From positions 1 through 64,000 of the forward strand of contig NZ_JACIEH010000001.1 in assembly GCF_014196745.1 (NCBI RefSeq): a stretch of DNA of 64,000 bases, read 5' to 3'. The notes under the pieces were generated by a model. That model was given only the letters and a program-made list of their open reading frames with translations, made no database searches and was not told the DNA's origin. Shown piece by piece: positions 12,357 through 20,570 of the stretch (position 1 is its first letter; each line of letters begins with the position of its first letter). Made by a program: the position numbers and the translations under genes. Source of the DNA: Sphingomonas kyeonggiensis (GTDB lineage Bacteria > Pseudomonadota > Alphaproteobacteria > Sphingomonadales > Sphingomonadaceae).

Positions 12357-13828
12357 GCTGCCATGCGCCTCTTGCGTTCGGGGCGTTTCGCGGGGCCGCG
12401 CAGCTGCTTCCGGACGAGCAGTGCCAGGCTGGCGGCGGTGACGAGCAGCACCGCCGACATCGCGCTGATCGGCAGACCGATCAGCGCGGCGAGCGTGCAG
12501 GCGATGGCGGTGGCGCCGGTGAGCAGCGGCCAGGACCAGCGCGGCTTGAGCGCGGCACCGATCACCAGCGCTGCGGCGGCGGTCCAGAGCGCGGTCGATA
12601 CCTCGAGCTCGGCACGGCCCTCGATGCCGAGCGGCAACAGGCGGTTGGCGAGCAGATAGGCGGCGCAGCCGAGCGGGACTCCGGCCAGGAAACCGGCATT
12701 GAGGCGTTCCAGGATATGATTTCCGAGCGAGAGCGGCGCGCGCTCGCGGCGTTTCACGATCCAGAGCACCATGCCCGTCGCGATCGCGAGCGTGAGCATC
12801 GCGCCGCCGAGGAAATAGAGCCAGCGCGTCGCGAGCGGGGCGAAGCGCGCCATGTGCAGGCCGTAGACGACATTGTAGGTCTGGATCGCGCCGCGATCCT
12901 CGCGCCAGGTGCCGAGCGGCTTGCCGGTTACCCCGTCGAAGCTGATCTGGGACTGGTTGAAGCCGATCTGGTCGGCATCCGAGCGATAGACGGTGACCAT
13001 CGCGGCCTTGTCGCCGGGGTTGAGCACATAGACCCGGCCGATCGTGCCGCCCAGCTGCCGCTGCGCCTCACGCAGCATCGGCGCGACCGGGGCGAGCGCC
13101 ACTTTCTCGCCGGTCGGCGCGCGCTGGGTGAAGCCGGGGGCGAAGTCCTGGTAGAATTTCGCCAGGTCGCTGCCGTAGAGCGCGGTGATGCCCCAGGGCA
13201 TCGACAGCGAGGCGAGCGTGACCAGCCCGGTGAAGGTGATCATCAGATGGAAGGGCGTGGCGAGCACGCCCAGCGCATTGTGCCCGTCGAGCCAGGAGCG
13301 CTGGCCCTTGGCCGGGCGGAAGGTGAAATAATCCTTGAAGATGCGGCGGTGGGCGATGATCCCGGTGACCAGCGCGACCAGCATGAACATCGCCGCGAGC
13401 GAGGCGAGCAGCCGGCCCCAGGGATAGGGCAGCTCCAGCTCGAAATGCAGCCGGTAGAAGAACTCGCCGCCCAGGGTCTCGCGCGGGGCCGCCGCACCGC
13501 TCACCGGATCGAGCGCGCGATAGAGGAAGGCGCCGTCGCTGTCATAGGCCGCCTCGACCGTGTTGGTCCGCGCGTTCGGGGCGGTGAGGTACCAGCCGGT
13601 CGAGCCCTTGCTGTTCCGGGCCAGCCAGTCGGTCGCGGCCTGCACCGCGTCGGCCGGGTCGGCCGTGGCGACGGTCTCCGGGCGCATCCACTGGCCGATC
13701 TCGGGCTTGAACACGCTGAGTGTGCCGGCGAGGCACATGACGAACAGCACCCAGCCGAGCAGCAGGCCTACCCAGCCGTGCAGCCATGCCATGACCTGGC
13801 GGACGCCTTCGCGGATCGCGGTGCTCAC
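12353..13828 (-). CDS. PepSY-associated transmembrane protein, probable periplasmic iron/siderophore reductase component
   Basis: The protein has 491 aa. GTG 13828 is chosen because it overlaps the upstream stop (GTGA) and starts just before the first helix. The open frame extends further upstream, but that part is out-of-register translation of neighbouring genes. Four or more membrane segments are seen: MAWLHGWVGLLLGWVLFVM near the start, then LASLAAMFMLVALVTGIIAH, HLMITFTGLVTLASLSMPW and FLGGAMLTLAIATGMVLWI. PepSY-type periplasmic regions lie between them. Family members act in the inner membrane and are linked to reductive release of iron from siderophores. It is the middle gene of the DUF3649-PepSY-DUF3325 trio. 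The family call is solid; the reductase role is inferred from known relatives. Confidence 0.85.
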   Translation of the reverse strand: MSTAIREGVRQVMAWLHGWVGLLLGWVLFVMCLAGTLSVFKPEIGQWMRPETVATADPADAVQAATDWLARNSKGSTGWYLTAPNARTNTVEAAYDSDGAFLYRALDPVSGAAAPRETLGGEFFYRLHFELELPYPWGRLLASLAAMFMLVALVTGIIAHRRIFKDYFTFRPAKGQRSWLDGHNALGVLATPFHLMITFTGLVTLASLSMPWGITALYGSDLAKFYQDFAPGFTQRAPTGEKVALAPVAPMLREAQRQLGGTIGRVYVLNPGDKAAMVTVYRSDADQIGFNQSQISFDGVTGKPLGTWREDRGAIQTYNVVYGLHMARFAPLATRWLYFLGGAMLTLAIATGMVLWIVKRRERAPLSLGNHILERLNAGFLAGVPLGCAAYLLANRLLPLGIEGRAELEVSTALWTAAAALVIGAALKPRWSWPLLTGATAIACTLAALIGLPISAMSAVLLVTAASLALLVRKQLRGPAKRPERKRRMAA

Positions 13829-14127
13829 GCCGGCGCTCCCACGGCCCAGGCGATCGCGGCGAAGAGCCCGCCGAGCAGGAGCACGCCGGCCCAGGCGCGC
13901 CACGGGCCGCGGGCGAGGAACGCCCAGATCGTCACCGCCGGCCCGATCAGGAAGGCCAGCAGGGTTGCCGGAACCACTGCCTGTGCCCGGCCCATCGGCA
14001 GGATGCGCGCGAGCGCCATGGCGAAGAGCGCGGCGACCGCATAGGCGCCGATCGTCCCCGCCACGACGCGCGCCGCGACATTGGCGCGATAGCGCCAGCC
14101 CTGTCTCGATTGTGCTGCCCCGGCCAC
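13825..14127 (-). CDS. DUF3649 family small membrane protein
   Basis: The protein has 100 aa. GTG 14127 has GGAG 6 bases upstream and gives a compact protein with three helices (VVAGTIGAYAVAALFAMAL, AVVPATLLAFLIGPAVTIWA, WAGVLLLGGLFAAIAWAVGA). This matches DUF3649, the usual first membrane gene after a siderophore receptor. It lies 14 bp after the collapsed TonB receptor and overlaps the PepSY gene, so the trio is translated from the receptor's transcript. The function is unknown beyond the iron-uptake association. Confidence 0.75.
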   Translation of the reverse strand: MAGAAQSRQGWRYRANVAARVVAGTIGAYAVAALFAMALARILPMGRAQAVVPATLLAFLIGPAVTIWAFLARGPWRAWAGVLLLGGLFAAIAWAVGAPA

Positions 14128-14141
14128 GTTCGCTCCGTAGA

Positions 14142-14537
14142 TCAGTAGGTAAAGCGAAGCGAGACGGTCGCGCTGTCGAGATCGCCGAACTCGATGCCCC
14201 GGAACAGCGGCATGCCGATGCCGTCGACCTGGAAGTTCGACACGTCGAAGCCGCGCGAGTTGAAATAGGTGCGGTCGGTCTCGACGCGCTCGACATGGAT
14301 GCCGGGCAGCTGGGCGATCTGGTCGTTGACGTTGGTCAGCGCGAAATCGTCGATCCGGGTGCGATCGAAGATGGTGATCGACTGCGGGGTTTCCCTGGGC
14401 GTCGGTGCCAGGCCGGTGACGACGATCTCGTCGCGGCTCTTGTCCTGATCCTCGTCTCCTTCCGGTCCGGCAGCCCAGGCGGACAGGGGCAGGAACATGG
14501 CGCCGGCGAGCAGCGCGCTGCGGAGGAGGACCTTCAT
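14142..14537 (-). pseudogene. TonB-dependent siderophore receptor with nearly the whole barrel deleted
   Basis: The frame encodes 131 aa from ATG 14537, where TonB siderophore receptors normally have about 700-800. The signal peptide MKVLLRSALLAGAMFLPLSAWA is intact. It is followed by the TonB-box/plug region (DEIVVTGLAPTPRETPQSIT, NVNDQIAQLPGIHVERVETD, YFNSRGFDVSNFQVDGIGM). At FGDLDSA, where receptors usually continue into DRVEVLRG, the sequence jumps to TVSLRFTY and stops, which is the aromatic-ended final strand of a barrel. The frame is kept, so this looks like an internal in-frame deletion of roughly 600 codons. It cannot make a pore. It still heads the DUF3649-PepSY-DUF3325 operon. A missing stretch in the assembly is the main alternative. 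Confidence 0.8.
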
Positions 14538-14695
14538 CCCGGTTTCCCTTTGAAGCGATCGGTTCGGGGCGCTGGTAGGGAAGGGCATATTGCGAGTCAA
14601 TCGCATTAGCGGGAAGGCGGTGTTTCCGCCGTGTTCGCGAACGGAAAATGGGGAGCGGCCAGGCCGCTCCCCAAGGGGGTTTCGCTCGGGAGAAT

Positions 14696-17600
14696 TCAGA
14701 AGTCGATCTTCGCGCCGACGCGGAAGAAGCGGCCGGTGATGTTTGCGCCGGCCCAGGCCGGGTTGAAGCCGAAGATGCCATAGGCGGCGTCCGGATCGAA
14801 GGGCGGCTTGATGTTCAGGACGTTGAGCGCGTTCACATAGACCGAGAACTGGTCGTTGATCCGGTGCGATGCGGTCAGGTCGAGGTTCCACACCGGCTTC
14901 GAGCGGCACTGATAGGGCGTGCCGTCGTCATAGGCGGCGGCATGGCTGCAATCGTCCGGCGAGGCGGCGTTCACGTCGAGCTGCGCCGACTTGTAACCGC
15001 TGGTGTAATAGGCCGTGGCGGTTACCGCGGTGTTGCCGAACTCGAGCGTGTTCTGCCAGCTGGCGCGCCAGCGCGGCGAGCCCGAGCAGGACGTGATGTT
15101 GCAGGGGCTGAGCGTGCCTTCGTACTTCTGCGGTTCCTGCGCCTCCCCGGTGGTCGGGTCGACGTTGGTCAGGTGGTTCTTGTCGAGATACGAGACTTCG
15201 AACGAGCTGGTCAGGCGCAGCCCCTTGGCCAGCTTGATCCGCGCGTTGACGCCCAGGTCGATGCCCTGGGTCAGCTGCTGGTTGGCATTGGCATAGGATG
15301 CCTGGATCGTGCCGATGTGCGGCAGGGCATTCGGGTTCGCCTGGTCGGGCGTGCCCTGGGTGACCGTGAAGCCCGGAATGTTGACCACGCCGTTGTTGCG
15401 ATAATAGGCGTCGAGCACCGGCCCGATATTGGTGACGCCGACGATCTGGTCGCGGACCTTGATCCGCCACAGGTCGACCGTGAAGCTGATCCCGCGGATC
15501 GGCTCGAAGATCGCACCGAGCGTGAAGTTCTGCGACCGCTCCGGCTTCAGTTCCGGATTGCCGACATTGGTGAGGCCGACCGAGAAGGGCTGGGCGGCAT
15601 AGGCATTGTTGCTGTGCGCCGCGCAGAAGGCGGCGTAGGTCGTGCAGAAGGTGCCGCCGCCGTTCGAGACGAAGCCCGTGGTGGGCAGGCCGAACGCCTC
15701 GTTGAAGCTCGGGATGCGGAAGCCCTTCGACCAGGTGCCGCGCAGGGCCAGCTGCGGGATCGGCGTGAACTTGGCGCCGACCTTGGGCGAGAAGCTCTTC
15801 TGGCCGGTCGAATAGGAGTCGAAGCGGCCCGAGAGGTTCAGCTCGAACTGCTTGACGATCGGGGCCTCGATCTCGCCGAATGCCGAGAAGACGTTGCGGG
15901 CGCCCGAAGTGCCGACGGCGTTGATGGCGTAGTAGCGATCATAGGGATGCGCGTCGTTCTGGGGATTGGCGCTGGGCGCGTCGATCGATTCGTGGCGATA
16001 GGCGATGCCCGCCGCCGCGTTGAGCGGGCCGCCGGGCAGTTCGAACAGGGATTTCGAGACGTTCGCCGAAGCCTGCCACAGGTTGGACACCGACACCGTG
16101 CGGCTGGTCGGCATGATGTAGTTCCACACGTCTTCCGGCGTTGCGGAGGGGTTGGCGAAGTTGAACGTGCCGCGCGCGACGACGTCCATGATCCGCTGCG
16201 GGATCAGATAGCCGCTCTGGTCGCGCTTGAGCTCGACGCGCGAGGCGACGAAGCTGGTCGAATAGTCCCAGTCGCCGAAGATCTTGCCCGACAGGCCGAT
16301 CACGCCGCGCAGCGAGCGCGCCGAAGTGTGGTCGGAAGTCGCACGGTCCGGGCCGAACAGGATCTGCGCGGTCTGCCCCGAGGCGGCATAGGGGTTATAG
16401 GGGTTGAGCGTGCCGTTGGCCGCGGTGCAGCCGGTGTTCAGGCCATTGAGCGTGCCGGTGCCGGTCGCGCAGACATAGACCGGGGCGATCACGTTGTAGA
16501 CCACCGCGCCGCTGCGCGGCGTGGTCGGCCGCTCGTTGAAGGCGCGCGGCGCGCCCGATGCGGTCGTGTCGGTCTGGTAGAAATTGCCCTGCACATAGAG
16601 CTGGTGCGACTCGCCGATATTGGCGGTGAAGCGCGACGAGATGCCGAAGCGCTCCACATCGGGCTGGAGCATCGCATAGGCGCCGGTGAGGTTCGCCTCG
16701 CAGACCTTGCCATCTGCCGGCGCGGCGGAAGAGCCGCCCTGGGCGGGATCGAGCTGCGCCGCGCTCAGCTGCGTGCGGGTCCAGCGGCCGCAGCCGAGCG
16801 CCGGGTTGAGATAGGAGAAGCGGCCGCTGCCGATCGCGCCGCCGGCCGTGGTGACCGGACGGACCGCGGCAATGCCGGGCACGCCCAGGAACGCATTGGC
16901 GCTGCCGTCGGGGCTGACGCCGTTCGAATTGAGGTTGGGAAGGCAGGCGCCGTCCGCCTTGCAGATCCGGCTCCAGTCGGTGGTGTTGAACGGATAGCCG
17001 CGATCGCGCGCCCAGAGCGCGTCCTGCTTCAGATATTCGCCGTTGATGTAGAAATTGAAGCCCTGCTCGCGCAGGTCGCCATAGCCCCAGGTCAGGTCGG
17101 CGCGGCGCTCGCCGGCGTCGCCATGCTGGGAGATGCCCGCCGAGACATTGGCGTGCAGGCCCCTGATCTCCTTCTTGGTGATGACGTTGATCACGCCCGC
17201 CACCGCATCGGCGCCATAGGTGGACGAGGCGCCGTCGCGCAGCACGTCGATGCGCTCGATGATCCCGTTCGGAATGGTGTTGAGGTCTACGAAGTTACGC
17301 TGGCCGTCATCGGCGAGCGGATAGGGGGCCATGCGCAGGCCATCGAACATGGTGAGCGTCGCCTGGACGGTGAGGCCGCGCAGCGCGACCGCGTTGGCGC
17401 CCGCCGCGAAATTGCCGCCGGCGTTCCAGCCCTGGGTGATCGTGCCCGCATTGCCCGCCGAGATGCGCTGCAGTGCCTCGGCGACGGTGTTGATGCCGCG
17501 CTGCTCGAGCGATTCGGCCGAAAGCACGGTCACCGGCGACGGCGTCTCGGCATTGGTGCGGCGGAACAGCGAGCCGGTGACGACGATCGATTCGCCGGGT

Positions 17601-17788
17601 TCTTCCTGGGCGACGGTAGCGGCTGGGGCGGCGGTTTCCTGCGCGGGAGCGGCGACAGGCGCGGGGGTGCCGCTATCCGGCGCCGGGGCGGCTTCCTGCG
17701 CTTCGGCCGGGGTCGCGAACAGGATCGCGCAGCAAAGCGCCGTCGTGCCCCGCAACAGGCGGGTCATGGTCTTGGTTCGATTTGTCAT
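14696..17788 (-). CDS. TonB-dependent outer-membrane receptor
   Basis: The protein has 1030 aa. ATG 17788 is preferred to upstream codons because it is followed by a signal peptide (LLRGTTALCCAILFATPAEA) and preceded by AAAGGG. After a Pro/Ala-rich linker (about 25-60) comes the TonB box and plug. Plug motifs seen are SIVVTGSLFRRTNAETPSPV, VAEALQRISAGNAGTITQG, ALRGLTVQATLTMFDGLRM and IERIDVLRDGASSTYGADAV. The rest is a beta barrel of about 850 residues ending in the aromatic strand RFFRVGAKIDF. The length and RGLTVQ-type plug fit the large sphingomonad receptor subfamily for oligosaccharides, peptides or other complex substrates, energised by TonB-ExbBD. The substrate cannot be deduced. It has no enzyme partner beside it. 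Confidence 0.92.
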   Translation of the reverse strand: MTNRTKTMTRLLRGTTALCCAILFATPAEAQEAAPAPDSGTPAPVAAPAQETAAPAATVAQEEPGESIVVTGSLFRRTNAETPSPVTVLSAESLEQRGINTVAEALQRISAGNAGTITQGWNAGGNFAAGANAVALRGLTVQATLTMFDGLRMAPYPLADDGQRNFVDLNTIPNGIIERIDVLRDGASSTYGADAVAGVINVITKKEIRGLHANVSAGISQHGDAGERRADLTWGYGDLREQGFNFYINGEYLKQDALWARDRGYPFNTTDWSRICKADGACLPNLNSNGVSPDGSANAFLGVPGIAAVRPVTTAGGAIGSGRFSYLNPALGCGRWTRTQLSAAQLDPAQGGSSAAPADGKVCEANLTGAYAMLQPDVERFGISSRFTANIGESHQLYVQGNFYQTDTTASGAPRAFNERPTTPRSGAVVYNVIAPVYVCATGTGTLNGLNTGCTAANGTLNPYNPYAASGQTAQILFGPDRATSDHTSARSLRGVIGLSGKIFGDWDYSTSFVASRVELKRDQSGYLIPQRIMDVVARGTFNFANPSATPEDVWNYIMPTSRTVSVSNLWQASANVSKSLFELPGGPLNAAAGIAYRHESIDAPSANPQNDAHPYDRYYAINAVGTSGARNVFSAFGEIEAPIVKQFELNLSGRFDSYSTGQKSFSPKVGAKFTPIPQLALRGTWSKGFRIPSFNEAFGLPTTGFVSNGGGTFCTTYAAFCAAHSNNAYAAQPFSVGLTNVGNPELKPERSQNFTLGAIFEPIRGISFTVDLWRIKVRDQIVGVTNIGPVLDAYYRNNGVVNIPGFTVTQGTPDQANPNALPHIGTIQASYANANQQLTQGIDLGVNARIKLAKGLRLTSSFEVSYLDKNHLTNVDPTTGEAQEPQKYEGTLSPCNITSCSGSPRWRASWQNTLEFGNTAVTATAYYTSGYKSAQLDVNAASPDDCSHAAAYDDGTPYQCRSKPVWNLDLTASHRINDQFSVYVNALNVLNIKPPFDPDAAYGIFGFNPAWAGANITGRFFRVGAKIDF

Positions 17789-18161
17789 TGTCAGCCCTTT
17801 TTCTGGTGGGCCGCTCCGGCACCCCGACGCCGATGCTCGCTGGCGGGCCCACGCCCTCTTTTGCTCGCGGGGCGGGGCTGATGATTCCACGTGGGAATCC
17901 CGCTGGCCCGATCGCGCAGGCTATCGCCCGCAGCCCGCCCGCTGCGCCGTCTTCCCGATTGGAAGTACAGGCACGCGGGCACGCTGCGGGGGAGAAGGGC
18001 GGGCTGCCTGTGTTACGCGACCAAGGCAGCGACCCCTGCGACGAAGCCGGACCTGCCCGAACGCAAAGATGCCGGCGGGGCTGGCGCCGGCATCAGGAGA
18101 TGGTGACGATTTGATCCGGGGCCCGGAAGGGAGGCCGGGCTCCGGATATCGGGTCAGAGTA
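17789..18161. other. Gap upstream of the TonB receptor, with a hairpin at its right end
   Basis: No gene is supported; the open frames here lack start signals and recognisable sequence. The only structure seen is a GC-rich inverted repeat, 18116-18126 pairing with 18135-18145 (CCGGGGCCCGG with one G-U pair, 8-base loop). It lies just past the stop of the small protein to the right and is probably its terminator. The left part should carry the receptor's promoter. Confidence 0.5.
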
Positions 18162-18368
18162 TCAGGCCGGCTTGGCGCCCGTGGTGCCGCACTTCACGAA
18201 CTTGCCCTTGGCATCCTTGCAGCGAGTCGCCTTGGCCGGAGCGGCGGGCTTGGTCGCGCATTTCACGAACTTGCCGTGCGCGTCGCGGCAGGGTGCCGCG
18301 GCGATCGAAGGCGAGGCCGCAGCGAGCATCGCGAGCGAGGCGCCGGCGATCATCAACTTCCTGAACAT
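18162..18368 (-). CDS. Small secreted protein with duplicated CKDAKGKFVKC motif
   Basis: The protein has 68 aa. ATG 18368 (GGAG 9 bases upstream) is preferred over ATG 18374, two codons earlier. A signal peptide (MFRKLMIAGASLAMLAAAS...IAAA) is followed by a 42-residue mature part. That part contains two near-identical units, CRDAHGKFVKC and CKDAKGKFVKC, joined by a Thr/Pro/Ala linker. Each unit has a Cys pair eight residues apart, so one disulfide per unit or metal binding is possible. I do not recognise a characterised family. It is a monocistronic gene ending in a GC-rich hairpin. Confidence 0.75.
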   Translation of the reverse strand: MFRKLMIAGASLAMLAAASPSIAAAPCRDAHGKFVKCATKPAAPAKATRCKDAKGKFVKCGTTGAKPA

Positions 18369-18598
18369 GGGCATCTTCTCCGTTGTGGAGCCTGGAAATT
18401 GCGCCTCGCCGGGTGGCCCGGAGTTCTCCGCAACATGAACTTTCGGCAATATTCGGTGTGTCGATACCCACCGCGCGATTCTATTATTTCGGCGCACGGG
18501 GAAAACATCCTGGCGCAGGAGCGATTGCACACTGAGTGACTGGGAATAAGCTGGCGACTCGTTGAGCGTGCTTTCCCCAGCTCGAGGGAGTTAAGCGA

Positions 18599-19129
18599 AT
18601 GCCCGAAAATGGCCTCTTCGATACGTCGCTTCCGACCCTGACGATCTATGATCGCGCCGATCGCCCTTCCCGCAATCTGCTGACCCATGCCGGGCAGATC
18701 ATCGAGCTCGGCGCAGGCGGCGGCGGGCGCAACCTCTGGGCCGCGCGGCTCGACGAGGCGGTGCGCCTGACCGAGCGCCCGGTGATCCTGGTCGCGCATG
18801 GCATCGGCTGCTTCGCCGTGACCTGGTGGGCGCGGCTGTCGCCGGCTTCCTATGTCGACAAGGTGGCGGGGGCGGTGTTCGTCCGGCCGCTGGGATCGGT
18901 GGTCGGCGCCTCGCCCGAGCAGCTCTTCGCCGGGCCGCGGCTGCGCATCGCCTTCCCCTCGATCCTGGCCGATACCGGCGCGGATGCCGCGGCGCTGGCG
19001 CGGGACTGGGGCAGCCGCTTCCTCGAATCCTCGCCGCTGCGCTCGATCGGCGAGCTGCTCGCCTCGCTGCGCGGCGATGCGGACGATATGCCGGAGCCGG
19101 AGCGGAGCCCGTTCAGCCTGGCGCGCTGA
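18599..19129 (+). CDS. RBBP9/YdeN-like alpha/beta-hydrolase homologue lacking the nucleophilic serine
   Basis: The protein has 176 aa. ATG 18599 follows GAGGGAG. The layout is that of the RBBP9/YdeN serine-hydrolase family: a short N-terminal strand, a middle strand leading to the nucleophile elbow, then a small C-terminal helix region. The elbow reads VILVAHGIGCFAVTWWA. Family members read AHSLGC there, with the Ser as nucleophile; here it is Gly. The catalytic His expected near the C-terminus is also not obvious. The protein is therefore probably inactive as a hydrolase and may act as a binding or regulatory protein. The assignment rests on fold-pattern similarity. It sits alone between two regulators of unrelated function. 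Confidence 0.65.
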   Translation: MPENGLFDTSLPTLTIYDRADRPSRNLLTHAGQIIELGAGGGGRNLWAARLDEAVRLTERPVILVAHGIGCFAVTWWARLSPASYVDKVAGAVFVRPLGSVVGASPEQLFAGPRLRIAFPSILADTGADAAALARDWGSRFLESSPLRSIGELLASLRGDADDMPEPERSPFSLAR

Positions 19130-19200
19130 CGTACAAACAACTGGATTTCCGCAGCCTCGCGGTCTAGGGGCCATTGCGCTGCCCTTGGGCGGCACCTCGC

Positions 19201-19312
19201 TATTTGGGGAGTAGCCAGCCGCGCACCTGCGCGGGCTCCCGCGTCAACATACTTGGTCGAGAGGCCATGGCGCGGGAGGGACGGGATCACCGTTCGGGCG
19301 AGACCAATGGCG
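19201..19312 (+). promoter_or_regulatory. yybP-ykoY (Mn2+-sensing) riboswitch
   Basis: Three diagnostic conserved blocks appear in the right order: TTTGGGGAGTAGCC (19203-19216), GCGTCAACATACTTGG (19241-19256) and GGCGAGACCAATGG (19297-19310). GC-rich variable stems lie between the first two blocks (for example GCGCACCTGCGCGG) and between the last two. The element ends about 75 bases before the start of a GDT1/UPF0016 Mn transporter on the same strand, a known association of this riboswitch class. Ligand-bound folding would switch on expression in excess manganese. Confidence 0.9.
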
Positions 19313-19386
19313 TCGCATCTCCGTCCTTGCCGGGCGGGGAGGTGCGATGTCGTTGGATTTCGTCTCCGTCCGGCCCGGAGTGTCCC

Positions 19387-19959
19387 TTGCTCGAAGCCCT
19401 GTTCAGCTCGACCGCGCTGGTTGCCCTAGCCGAGATCGGCGACAAGACCCAGCTGCTCGCCATCCTGCTCGCCACCCGTTTCAGGAAGCCGGTGCCGATC
19501 ATCCTCGGCATCCTCGTCGCGACGCTGGCCAATCACTTCCTTGCCGCGCTGGTCGGCTCCGCGGCGGCCGAGCTGCTTTCGGGCGCCTGGTTCCGCTATC
19601 TGATCGCCGCGTCGTTCATCGCGATGGGCCTGTGGACGCTGATCCCGGACAAGATCGACGATCTCGAGGACAAGCCGGCGCGCTTCGGCGCCTTCCTGAC
19701 CACAGCGATCGCCTTCTTCCTGGTCGAGATGGGCGACAAGACCCAGCTCGCCACGGTGGCGCTGGGCGCGAAGTTCCACAATGTCTGGGCAGTCACGGCG
19801 GGCACCACGATCGGCATGATGCTCGCCAATGTGCCAGCCGTGTTCCTGGGCAACGCGCTGCTGCAGCGGGTGCCGCTCAGGCTGGTGCACGGCATCGCCG
19901 CGGCGCTGTTCCTGGCCGCGGGCGTCTGGATGCTCGGCGAGACGGCGGGCTGGTTCTAG
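19387..19959 (+). CDS. GDT1/UPF0016 (TMEM165) family manganese exporter
   Basis: The protein has 190 aa. The start is taken as TTG 19387, which gives LLEALFSSTALVALAEIGDKTQ; no ATG suits the family's usual start, and the frame upstream runs through the riboswitch. The two family hallmark motifs E-x-G-D-K-T are present, once in each inverted half: ALAEIGDKTQLLAILLATRF and FLVEMGDKTQLATVALGAKF. About six membrane helices are seen. The family moves Mn2+ (or Ca2+) out of the cytoplasm in exchange for protons. The Mn2+ riboswitch directly upstream strongly supports a manganese-efflux role. The 3' end overlaps the convergent fixJ-like gene by 4 bp. Confidence 0.92.
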   Translation: MLEALFSSTALVALAEIGDKTQLLAILLATRFRKPVPIILGILVATLANHFLAALVGSAAAELLSGAWFRYLIAASFIAMGLWTLIPDKIDDLEDKPARFGAFLTTAIAFFLVEMGDKTQLATVALGAKFHNVWAVTAGTTIGMMLANVPAVFLGNALLQRVPLRLVHGIAAALFLAAGVWMLGETAGWF

Positions 19960-20570
19960 ATCTCGCCCATCTCGGCCGTGAAGGTGACGCGCAGCGCCTC
20001 GGAAAGGCTGCGCGCACCGAGCTTCTGCATCAGGTTGGCGCGGTGCACCTCGACCGTGCGCGGCGAGATGCCGAGATCATAGGCGATGGTCTTGTTGGGG
20101 AAGCCGGCGGCCAGCCCGTCCAGCACCTCGCGCTCGCGCATCGACAGGCTGGCGAGCTGGCTGCGCGCGGCTTCGGTGCGCGACGCGCTGTTCCCGTCGC
20201 AGGCGCGGCCGAACGCCGTCTCGATCGCGCAGAGCAGCTGCTCCGCTTCGAACGGCTTTTCGAGGAAGTCGACCGCGCCGTTGCGCATCGCCTTCACCGC
20301 GATGGTGACGTCGCCATGCCCGGTCAGCACGATCACCGGCATGGTGACGCCGCGCGCGGTGAGCTGTTGCTGCACCTGCAGCCCGTCCATTTCGGGCATG
20401 CGGATGTCGAGCAGGATGCAGCCCGGCTCGGCGCTCCGAAGATCGCGCAGGAACGCCGCGCCCGATGGCCAGGTGCGCACGGAATAGCCCGTGGTCTGCA
20501 GCATGAACCCGATCGAGTTCCGGACGCTTTCCTCGTCATCGATGATGTGCACCAGACGCCGGTCGTTCAT
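19956..20570 (-). CDS. FixJ-family response regulator
   Basis: The protein has 204 aa. The N-terminal receiver (1-120) has the acidic pocket HIIDDEE, phospho-Asp in ILLDIRMPEMDGLQ, Thr in VIVLTGHGD and Lys in FLEKPFEAEQL. The C-terminal LuxR-type helix-turn-helix (about 140-200) reads LSMREREVLDGLAAGFPNKT...GISPRTVEVHRANLMQKL. It is the phosphorylation-activated transcription factor partner of the sensor gene upstream; the two overlap by 4 bp. No nif, cco or fixK genes are present in the window, so its regulon lies elsewhere. Confidence 0.93.
   Translation of the reverse strand: MNDRRLVHIIDDEESVRNSIGFMLQTTGYSVRTWPSGAAFLRDLRSAEPGCILLDIRMPEMDGLQVQQQLTARGVTMPVIVLTGHGDVTIAVKAMRNGAVDFLEKPFEAEQLLCAIETAFGRACDGNSASRTEAARSQLASLSMREREVLDGLAAGFPNKTIAYDLGISPRTVEVHRANLMQKLGARSLSEALRVTFTAEMGEI

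Noticed and set aside
12344..14044. 566-codon plus-strand open frame over the iron-uptake operon
   Set aside because: Antisense to DUF3325 and PepSY genes; Arg/Gly/Glu-rich translation with no family features.
14648..17881. 1077-codon open frame on the plus strand across the TonB receptor
   Set aside because: It is antisense to a complete, motif-rich receptor. Its translation is low-complexity Arg/Asp/Gly/Val of the kind produced opposite high-GC coding sequence.
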